Of a stretch of 5,960 nucleotides of DNA, positions 1 to 5,613 are shown piece by piece. How positions within the stretch are numbered: the stretch's first letter is position 1; each line of letters opens with the position of its first letter. Source of the DNA: Globobulimina sp. (taxonomy: Eukaryota; Foraminifera; Rotaliida); contig PIVH01000392.1 of NCBI GenBank assembly GCA_003354225.1, positions 1 through 5,960 on the forward strand, in the 5' to 3' direction. Below the pieces are notes generated by a model, which worked only from the letters and a program-made list of their open reading frames with translations, searched no databases and had not been told where the DNA came from. Position numbers and translations under genes: made by a program.

Positions 1-919
1 AAACAAACAGTGTAGACACAGGAATGCTTCCAGTTCGCGTCAATCCAGGACTACCATCGCCCGCCGACAGCGGTATCGCTTTTTGAACCGCCCACACAAA
101 ATAGTCCTCAGTCATAGTAACTGGCACAACCGGAGGGCGTGCTAAATAGCTACCAATGGATCCATTGTACCACCACAACGCCCTCTGAAATGACTGCGCA
201 TCCTCAAAACCACCATAACCAAACAATATAGACAATGCATTGTCGTTAATGGTAGCACTGTTTGGGAGAGCAAACTGATTAAAATAATTGCTGGCAATCA
301 CCTGTTGCTGCACTGCTGATGCTCCATAAAGGGCATCGCTGAAAACATCTACATGCGGCACAGATAAGGCACTATAAGACAATATGCGTCCACTCACAGC
401 ATCTGATTTGTTGCCAGCAACTGTCCAACCTAATCCTGCTCCGTGATCATGTCCGATAAGATGGAAAGTGTCGAATCCCTGCGCATCTGCTATGGCCCAT
501 ACATCTGTTTGCAATATGTCATAGTTATACAGAGCAGCAGAGTCTGGTGAGGCCAATGGACTGTATCCACGAAGGTCGCATGCTGTTATATAACGTGTTT
601 GTTATTGGATTATTTAGAATTTATATATGATATATAATTATATACCCACTGCGTCGATTGCTATGCCATTATCGCTCCAATATTGCATCAGTGGCACCCA
701 ATGATGGCTCCATTCAGGGAAGCCGTGTAACAATATCACTCGAGCAGCGTTATCTGAGTCGGCTTTGACTCGACGGCAGCGAAAGGTGAGATGATTGGCG
801 GTGAGATTAAAGCACGTGGTGACGTTGCATCCAATGTCGCAGCTCGGACATGATTGAGCAGATGTAATAGAGAGAAATGCCGCAATAATAGTCCAGTGCC
901 AGATTATTAAGTTTGGCAT
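1..919 (-). CDS. Secreted alpha/beta-hydrolase, epoxide hydrolase / haloalkane dehalogenase type (partial, two exons)
   Basis: Coding exons are 919-646 and 582-1; joining them across a 63-nt intron gives about 285 residues, and the frame stays open to the left edge. Residues 1-21 form a hydrophobic signal peptide ending near Ala-Gln, followed by a short Cys-rich stretch (C24, C27, C31, C36) with possible N-glycosylation sites at N32 and N38. The oxyanion motif HGFPE lies at 65-69, the strand-4 motif DLRGY at 94-98, and the nucleophile elbow GHDHG at 135-139. Asp137 in place of Ser is the hallmark of epoxide hydrolases and dehalogenases that use an Asp ester intermediate. A cap region follows, and the last visible residues (IPVSTLFV) look like the strand before the catalytic acid, so the acid and His lie beyond the window. 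The substrate cannot be told. By eye it is about 48-50% GC, against about 30-36% for its neighbours. ATG at 919 is chosen because it directly precedes the signal peptide. Confidence 0.9.
583..645 (-). other. Spliceosomal intron of the hydrolase gene (63 nt, phase 1)
   Basis: On the minus strand the donor is G|GTATAT and the acceptor TATAACAG|CATGCG. Without splicing, the frame meets a stop just after the donor. With it, the protein runs through the conserved V-x-C/P-D-L-R-G-Y motif, which strongly supports both junctions. The intron is very AT-rich, unlike its flanking exons. Confidence 0.9.
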
Positions 920-1091
920 TGTTTTGTTTTATGTTGTTGACTTACTTGACTTACATGAGGTCACTTTTTTTCTTGATTATCGGAACTTTGCGAGTTCTGA
1001 TTATCTGAATTATTGTTAATTATGAAACTATTGTTTTTTATACGATTTATAACGATTATGATCTAACATTATCTGCTATTAATTCGAAACA
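920..1091. promoter_or_regulatory. Divergent intergenic region between the hydrolase and the F-box-like gene
   Basis: These 172 bp separate two genes transcribed away from each other, so they should hold both 5' UTRs and promoters. Visible elements are a perfect 9-bp tandem duplication (937-954), two GATTATC copies (about 975-981 and 998-1004), and AT-rich tracts near 1030-1070. No clear TATA box could be assigned to either gene. The promoter role is inferred from gene orientation alone. Confidence 0.55.
937..954. repeat. 9-bp tandem duplication TTGACTTAC x2
   Basis: TTGACTTAC occurs at 937-945 and again at 946-954 without a change. It lies about 20-35 bp upstream of the hydrolase ATG. On the minus strand each copy reads GTAAGTCAA, which starts with a consensus-like donor GTAAGT, but no matching acceptor was found before the ATG. 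It could be a paired factor-binding site. Confidence 0.8.
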
Positions 1092-2093
1092 ATGCAAATA
1101 TTCAAATACATTTCTGGTACAAGTTTGCTATTTTATAGCGTTTACAAAGTGCACCAATGTTGCATGATATCCAACAAAAAGAAGCTGAATCGCAAATTAA
1201 AATTATTCAAACGTTTGCCTGATGTTCTTCTACAAAATGTAATCTCATTTGTTGTATACTCTGTAAACATAAAGCTAACAAATAAGAGATTCTATCAATT
1301 ATCGGAAAAAAATAAAAAAATTGAGTTAATCAAAGCAGCCAAATTAAATAAACAACACCGTTTTATGCCTGATATGAAACACTTGTTTGCTGGAAATAAG
1401 TGGATTGTCGATGCAAATCGAGAACATCTGACTATTAATGAAAAACAATCCGGCTTTGAATCTTTATTTGGTGATATTATTACTGGCATAACACATTGTA
1501 ATCATGGCGATACATTGGTGATTTATAAAGGAAGATATGTGTTTACTGAATACGAATTGGAGGATTGGACAAGTAAATGGATTATGATCATTGGCATTGG
1601 CAAAGTAGTCATTGAAAACATCCCTTTCCCATTGTTAACGAACATACATTTTGAAAATATACATTTCGATTTTGCTGACACTAACAAATGGATGGTAACA
1701 AAGCAATTATCCATGAAAAACTGTGTATGGAATAGAGTGCCTCTGGAATGTGTTGGCAATGCTTATTTTGAAGATTGTGTGTTTAATAAAACACGCTTAA
1801 ATTTAGCAGGCAAGTGGGAGAATGTTGTCATTATTGGATGTACTTTTTCAAATTTATACAGTTGTATAGATATTATTTCAACTCGACGTCGAAGTCGATC
1901 TATAAGGAAATTAATAATAATCGGAAACACATTTAAATGCGAAAATGACCATCCCATTATTTCACATGATCGTAATGTTGAAAATGTATTAATAAAACAT
2001 AATATATTAAAAGTATCAAATACATTTATTGTTAACCAAGGTGAATGCGTAAATCCTAATAAAATACATAACCGGAACCATTGCAATCAATAA
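1092..2093 (+). CDS. F-box-like protein with C-terminal right-handed beta-helix region
   Basis: The gene is a single intronless frame of 333 aa. Residues 1-25 are moderately hydrophobic. Residues about 36-75 have the look of an F-box: LKLFKRLPDVLLQNVISFV followed by L-x-N-K-R-F-Y-x-L, the usual pattern of a Leu-Pro helix start and a closing 'C/N-K-x-F' helix. From about 125, the sequence I-T-x-C-N-x-G-D-T-L-V-I-Y-K-G-R-Y matches the entry of pectin-lyase-like parallel beta-helices, and the remainder has repeated short strands with Asn/Cys/Phe turns (for example I-x-G-C-T-F-S-N and I-x-G-N-T-F-K-C). F-box plus beta-helix is the FBXO11-like arrangement, so a role as substrate adaptor of an SCF ubiquitin ligase is a reasonable inference, not shown. 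An Arg/Ser-rich patch (RRRSRS) lies near 265. The ATG at 1092 has A at -3 (GAAACAATG). The TAA stop overlaps an AATAAA hexamer. Confidence 0.85.
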   Translation: MQIFKYISGTSLLFYSVYKVHQCCMISNKKKLNRKLKLFKRLPDVLLQNVISFVVYSVNIKLTNKRFYQLSEKNKKIELIKAAKLNKQHRFMPDMKHLFAGNKWIVDANREHLTINEKQSGFESLFGDIITGITHCNHGDTLVIYKGRYVFTEYELEDWTSKWIMIIGIGKVVIENIPFPLLTNIHFENIHFDFADTNKWMVTKQLSMKNCVWNRVPLECVGNAYFEDCVFNKTRLNLAGKWENVVIIGCTFSNLYSCIDIISTRRRSRSIRKLIIIGNTFKCENDHPIISHDRNVENVLIKHNILKVSNTFIVNQGECVNPNKIHNRNHCNQ

Positions 2094-2097
2094 AAAC
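2081..2097 (+). promoter_or_regulatory. Poly(A)-signal-like motif overlapping the stop codon
   Basis: TTGCAATCAATAAAAAC spans the stop of the F-box-like gene; AATAAA is at 2089-2094 and the TAA stop at 2091-2093. Near-identical 18-mers occur at 2379-2396 and 4168-4185. A 3'-end processing role is inferred from AATAAA and position; a hexamer this close to the stop would leave an extremely short 3' UTR if used. Confidence 0.4.
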
Positions 2098-2102
2098 AAA
2101 AG

Positions 2103-2140
2103 TTTGGTGGTTAACTTTGTTTGGTGGTTAACTTTGTTTG
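2103..2140. repeat. 17-bp tandem duplication (2.2 copies)
   Basis: TTTGGTGGTTAACTTTG occurs at 2103-2119 and 2120-2136 with no mismatch, followed by the first four bases of a third copy. It begins 10 bp after the stop of the F-box-like gene. Perfect identity suggests a recent slippage event. Confidence 0.9.
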
Positions 2141-2378
2141 TCATATTCGTGATTTTAAAAAATATTTTTTTTTAATTATTTTGAAACGGTGCGGTGTAGT
2201 ATTTATAATCATATTGGTTTTTCGCAAACCCAATGCAAACTTTATATTGATTTCTTAAAGTTTTGAAGATGTACAAGGGGGGGGCTATGTATCAAAACTC
2301 ATCGTTTAGCTTTATCAGTTGAAAATCATCCGTGGATCCTTGCTGTAAATTAGCAATCGAGTAGCCTGATAAAACACG

Positions 2379-2396
2379 TTGCAATCGAATAAAAAC
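2379..2396 (+). promoter_or_regulatory. Second copy of the AATAAA-containing motif
   Basis: TTGCAATCGAATAAAAAC matches the motif at the F-box-like stop and the one at 4168-4185. It lies 286 bp after that stop and only 22 bp before the proposed ATG of the next gene. It may be the real poly(A) signal of the upstream gene, or an element of the downstream 5' region. Confidence 0.35.
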
Positions 2397-2417
2397 TTGT
2401 AACGTAACGCAGCTAAC

Positions 2418-4059
2418 ATGGTATTATTATCTCGCGCTTTTTTTGTTCACAAAAAATTAAAAACAATTTATATATATATATGTACTTAAAAAGAGTGAAT
2501 TTGAATTAGGTCCATCGAGCATATCAACATTGCAATTTACACCACATTATATTGAAGATTTAATCCAAGACAATGATATTGATGATGAAGAAGAAGAAAA
2601 AAAGAATCATAACAAAACACCACAAAATAAAAGATATAATGCATACAATTCATCGATGACTAGTTATTCATTAAGAAGCAAAACCAAATCAAACCGCAGA
2701 TCAATCAATAGAGTTATTTTTTTTTTATTTCATATACAAATAAATATGTTACAATTTTACAGAAAGCAATGAGCGATCATGAAACTATGGCATTTGTAGC
2801 TATACGCGATATTTTACAGAAAAACCCAAATAAATTAGCAGCATTATACAATTATAATAAGAGAGAATATGATGCGTTCCAAGCTGTGCTGGATAATGTA
2901 TGTGCGGAATATGTTCGTTGTATACATTAATATCATCAGTTTGTACTTATTTAATTGCATATGAAATAAAAAATAATTACAGAAAAAGGCAAATTATAAA
3001 AGTGTGATAAATAGCAATGAAGTAATAATTTTATATCATTTTTTTGCTCATATTTGTAACAAAAAAGCATGGATTGCGATTTGCGATGATTTGGGATATG
3101 GTCAGTTTTTTGATGCAAATCATATTAAAGAACTTTTTTGTGATATTTGTAATTTACAAACTCGCGCGAAAGATGAAAACTTATTTGAATTACGATTTTT
3201 TATGAAATTATTGATTTTTTTTTGGGATAATTTGTCCGAAATTGATATTACGCGAAGAAATATGGAGGAAATGGATATATCAAATTGCAATTTTACCTAT
3301 TTTTGGGTACAAACACTTTGCAAAACAATTCATGTTCCGTTTGTTTATCAGTTTGTCTTTAATTTCCTTCCTTCGCATTCAGAGCTCTGTAATCTTAATA
3401 AATTAATATAAAATAACCAGTTTATTTCGGAATTAAATGTGGGACTAAATATCGAAGTTTATTGCCTAGTAAAAAAAGAATGGATTCCTGCAACAATCAT
3501 TAGAATGAATATATCCTCAAAGCAAATCTTTGTGCAATATGTCGATGGCAGCGATAAACATAAATGGTTATCTATTTATTGTGATAGGTTATCTCCCATT
3601 GGCTTTAAATACTTTTATGTTCCAATTGTCAATAAAAGATATAATGTGCCGTGCATTGTTTCTGTTGTTGATGAAAAATTAAATAGTTTGGCACCAAAAC
3701 GGAGTCAAAAACGAAATGATATGGAAGGGAATACGAATAATAATAAGAATGTTAATAATAAAAATATGGATCCAGCGGCATTAGCAGCATTTTATCATGT
3801 TCCTACATCAAAAAAACAAGTGATTACACAGAATAAATATAATATAATTCCAAAAAAAGGATGGTTTTATAAGTCATGTTCAGATGAACGATTCGGTCCG
3901 GTCTCCATTGGATTGCTATTCCAAGCATGTGTTACAAGAGAAATTACTCAAAATTCAATTGTGTATCATAAAGAATTTGGTACAACAACGTTAAACAAAT
4001 TACCTCATATTGTTAATGTATTTAGAATTCACGTTGAAAAATGCAAACGATATCGTTAA
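2418..4059 (+). CDS. Tudor/Agenet-like and GYF_2-like domain protein (five exons proposed)
   Basis: Proposed exons are 2418-2420, 2494-2712, 2763-2897, 2983-3342 and 3421-4059, all joined in phase 0, giving about 451 aa. Residues 27-36 are acidic and 60-74 basic and Ser-rich. Residues about 75-239 look helical and were not recognised; a stretch with W-I-A-I-C-D-D-L-G-Y is only faintly ARID-like. Residues about 247-300 resemble a Tudor/Agenet barrel (V-Y-C-L-V-K-x-E-W-I-P-A-T-I-I, then V-Q-Y-V-D-G-S-D, then D-R-L-S-P). Residues 343-354 are an Asn/Lys-rich linker. Residues about 386-437 fit GYF_2: G-W-F-Y, then F-G-P-V-S-I-x-x-L, then I-T-x-N-S-I-V. The domains suggest a nuclear reader of methylated or proline-rich partners; that is inference. 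The parts from 2983 on cannot start independently, as no ATG precedes the Tudor core, which argues for one spliced gene. The first and last introns are the weak points. Confidence 0.7.
2421..2493 (+). other. Putative intron 1 directly after the start codon (73 nt, phase 0)
   Basis: The donor GTATTA follows the ATG immediately and the acceptor is TTAAAAAG|AGTGAA. It carries an in-frame stop (TAA 2458-2460) and a TA run (2470-2480). Splicing gives M-S-E-F-E-L-G-P and opens the frame upstream of the acidic region, which has no other in-frame ATG before about 2656. The acceptor lacks the C/T-A-G form of the other introns. The next AG, at 2508-2509, is out of phase with this donor. Confidence 0.5.
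2713..2762 (+). other. Intron 2 of the Tudor/GYF gene (50 nt, phase 0)
   Basis: Donor AGA|GTTATT and acceptor TTTTACAG|AAAGCA. The intron is T-rich and contains no sensible protein. Joining keeps the frame into K-A-M-S-D-H-E-T, the first residues of the helical region. Confidence 0.8.
2898..2982 (+). other. Intron 3 of the Tudor/GYF gene (85 nt, phase 0)
   Basis: Donor AAT|GTATGT (a strong consensus) and acceptor AATTACAG|AAAAAG. It removes in-frame stops and joins V-L-D-N to K-K-A-N-Y-K-S-V without breaking the frame. Confidence 0.85.
3343..3420 (+). other. Putative intron 4 of the Tudor/GYF gene (78 nt, phase 0; donor uncertain)
   Basis: The flanking frames are identical and separated only by TAA at 3409-3411. 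AATAACCAG at 3412-3420 is a good acceptor that yields F-I-S-E-L-N-V-G-L-N before the Tudor-like core. For the donor, GTTTAT at 3343 is chosen; GTCTTT at 3355 and GTACAA at 3307 are also in phase 0. The exact end of exon 4 is therefore open by up to 16 residues. Confidence 0.5.
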
Positions 4060-4108
4060 GATAATACATATAAATTGTTAAATATATTTTTTGTTACAGT
4101 AGCTAGAT

Positions 4109-4128
4109 TATATGTTGATATATGTTGA
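4109..4128. repeat. 10-bp tandem repeat TATATGTTGA x2
   Basis: TATATGTTGA occurs at 4109-4118 and 4119-4128 with no mismatch, about 50 bp after the stop of the Tudor/GYF gene. It may be a simple slippage product in the 3' UTR. Confidence 0.8.
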
Positions 4129-4167
4129 CCAGACGATTTGCAGAAACATAAAACGGAATTATCAATA

Positions 4168-4185
4168 TTTCAATCAAATAAAAAC
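4168..4185 (+). promoter_or_regulatory. Third copy of the AATAAA-containing motif, probable poly(A) signal
   Basis: TTTCAATCAAATAAAAAC lies 108 bp after the stop of the Tudor/GYF gene, a sensible distance for a poly(A) signal. It differs by one or two bases from the 18-mer at 2379-2396 and resembles the 17-mer at 2081-2097. Confidence 0.5.
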
Positions 4186-4220
4186 AATGCAAATTTGGCT
4201 GATATGAATTAATATGTAGT

Positions 4221-4324
4221 TTGTGCAAAATGACACTATATTTTCTACAGTTTATCCGTATTTAAATTGTGCAAAAGGACACTATTGTTTTTATTATTAT
4301 ATTTTCTGTATTTTATCCGTATTT
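4221..4324. repeat. Diverged direct repeat with a 15-bp insertion in the second copy
   Basis: Copy one (4221-4263) runs TTGTGCAAAATGACACTAT then ATTTTCTACAGTTTATCCGTATTT. Copy two (4267-4324) runs TTGTGCAAAAGGACACTAT, a 15-bp T-rich insert (about 4286-4300), then ATTTTCTGTATTTTATCCGTATTT. The two blocks on either side of the insert are nearly identical, so this is a local duplication followed by insertion or loss. No transposon ends are visible. Confidence 0.8.
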
Positions 4325-4696
4325 TTTTTTTATTGTTACCCTTATAAATATTAATATAATTTTAAATATTGACGCTGCTACTTATAATGCCTCTAAATCG
4401 CCGTTTTTGTTGGCTCGATCAATTTGTAAAGTTTGTTTTTTTAATTTGGATTATATTTGTATGCTATATTTTATATATACTTAATTCAGATTGCAAAGTT
4501 TTTTAAGCAGTAATATAAGTATACTAAGTATAGAATGAAGGGATTATACAAATTATAACTATAATTTTATTTTCTGAGATAATTTATTCATATTAACAAT
4601 GATGTACATATTTAGGAATTTCTATCTTTATTGTTGTAACTTCGCAATGTTTTGATGTTTAAATTAAGTCAAACTTGAAAACAATATACATTGACC

Positions 4697-5416
4697 ATGG
4701 CTGCTACAGAAGAAAAGCACGCTGAAGAAATACCAATGATTCCAGTCAAAACAGAAGAACCCGAAACAGCAGAAAATGCAGTTCATTCTGTAGTAATGGA
4801 CAGAGTTATATATAATGCAATGGATCCAGATGAAGAATATCCGTTGGAAGCAGATAAATACTTTATGATAAAAATTAAAGAACCCGAACAAACATGTTTT
4901 TTAATGACGAATAGTTGTCCGGGAGCATGGTGCAGTTTGTGGTGCGGTGCTCATTTTTGGATATTTGTACTGTTTATGGACGGATTAATTAATTTGGTAT
5001 TGTTTGCGTTGATGTTTGCGATATTAAAAGATGACTATGGTACACATTTAAGGGATGCGGAAGATTGTGACATTGCAACTGATCCATATGAGTGTGACTT
5101 GCGTCGTGAATTTGAAGCTGAGGGCTGGACGACAACGCCATTCATAGTTGGCATTGCAACTGCAGCCATTGGAATTTTTATCAATTTGGTAACATTTTGT
5201 GGTTTACATTATTTTAAACGATATTTTGTGTTATTACAAATGGTATGGATATTATTGAAATTAATATGGAAAGTTGTTCTTATTATTGTCTTGCAACGCT
5301 ATTTTTTAATTGTTGTAGAGATTATTGTGGTGAGTTGGAGTTCTTTTGTATTTTATTCAGTTTATAAATGGATGAAAATTGGTGTGGAGAGGAATGAAAA
5401 AAATAACGCATCTTGA
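4697..5416 (+). CDS. Orphan four-span membrane protein
   Basis: The frame is intronless and gives 239 aa from ATG 4697 in an excellent Kozak context (GACCATGG); upstream in the same frame only a TTG is available. Residues 1-62 are acidic and hydrophilic (Glu/Asp/Pro-rich). A Cys-rich approach segment (C67, C74, C79, C83; C-P-G-A-W-C-S-L-W-C-G) leads into the membrane. Predicted spans are about 86-110, 148-172, 177-200 and 202-224. The loop 111-147 between spans 1 and 2 is charged and has two Cys (C124, C133) that could form a disulfide if it faces outward. The short tail is basic then polar (K-W-M-K-I-G-V-E-R-N). The juxtamembrane Cys cluster could be lipidated; that is inference. I recognise no family; tetraspanin is unlikely because the CCG signature and large second loop are missing. 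Confidence 0.85.
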   Translation: MAATEEKHAEEIPMIPVKTEEPETAENAVHSVVMDRVIYNAMDPDEEYPLEADKYFMIKIKEPEQTCFLMTNSCPGAWCSLWCGAHFWIFVLFMDGLINLVLFALMFAILKDDYGTHLRDAEDCDIATDPYECDLRREFEAEGWTTTPFIVGIATAAIGIFINLVTFCGLHYFKRYFVLLQMVWILLKLIWKVVLIIVLQRYFLIVVEIIVVSWSSFVFYSVYKWMKIGVERNEKNNAS

Positions 5417-5523
5417 CACCGTAATATTGTTTCTCTGTTTTCGTTTTTGTTTAATCAGTTTATATGTGCACTATAAATGTCTATAAACCTTTCAAGTAAA
5501 CTACAATAATGAAAAAAAACAAA

Positions 5524-5613
5524 GGTTTCCCCACCACCTGTTCCTACACCATAGGTTCCTCCACCTTGTGTTCCTATACCTTATGTCCCTCCACCATATG
5601 TTCCTTCATCTTG
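5524..5613. repeat. Degenerate 15-bp minisatellite (six units)
   Basis: Units start at 5524, 5539, 5554, 5569, 5584 and 5599 and follow the pattern (T/G)GTTCCTcCACC(A/T)Tx. In the frame beginning at 5525 they read as V-P-x-P-x pentapeptides (for example V-P-P-P-C, V-P-I-P-Y, V-P-P-P-Y), but unit 2 ends in a TAG stop. On the minus strand they read as Gly-rich G-G-G-T-Y/Q units, also with one stop. Units alternate in a weak 30-bp period. The block is clearly GC-richer than its surroundings, typical of a repeat once under coding selection. Confidence 0.85.

Larger units (their letters stand above)
2094..2417. other. Intergenic region between the F-box-like and Tudor/GYF genes
   Basis: These 324 bp hold a 17-bp tandem duplication, poly-T/A tracts (2158-2180), an imperfect hairpin near 2213-2234 (ATTGGTTT / AAACCCAAT arms), a G8 tract (2277-2284), two GCAATCGA copies (2353-2360 and 2381-2388), and a second AATAAA-type motif. 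Positions about 2300-2417 are richer in GC (about 39%) than the rest and carry a short antisense ORF. The region must contain the 3' end of one gene and the promoter of the next. Confidence 0.6.
4060..4696. other. Intergenic region between the Tudor/GYF and four-span membrane protein genes
   Basis: These 637 bp are strongly AT-rich. They contain a 10-bp tandem repeat, an AATAAA-type motif at 4168-4185, and a diverged direct repeat (4221-4324). A 71-codon open frame at 4269-4484 starts at GTG inside the repeat and is mostly I/F/Y/L from T-rich sequence, so I do not call it a gene. The right half should hold the promoter and 5' UTR of the gene at 4697. I see no RNA gene here. Confidence 0.6.

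Noticed and set aside
101-120. Catalytic acid of the hydrolase at Asp251 (T-E-D)
   Set aside because: The strand I-P-V-S-T-L-F-V at the window edge better fits the position just before the acid, so Asp251 is more likely in the cap region.
1295-1489. Minus-strand open frames inside 1092-2093 (also 1523-1759 and 1763-2086)
   Set aside because: They are antisense shadows of the well-supported F-box-like gene, with no domain pattern and no intron logic.
2094-2417. tRNA or structured RNA gene in the spacer
   Set aside because: No cloverleaf arms or A/B box pair were seen; only a short imperfect hairpin near 2213-2234.
4269-4484. 71-codon plus-strand open frame in the spacer
   Set aside because: It starts at GTG inside a diverged repeat and its composition (I, F, Y, L) follows from T-rich DNA; no domain or good start context.
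4664-4891. Minus-strand frame opposite the start of the four-span protein
   Set aside because: It is an antisense shadow rich in F, C and Y, overlapping a clearly coding sense frame with a strong start site.
4697-5416. Tetraspanin assignment for the four-span protein
   Set aside because: No CCG motif, the longest loop lies between spans 1 and 2, and the acidic N-terminal region is far too long.
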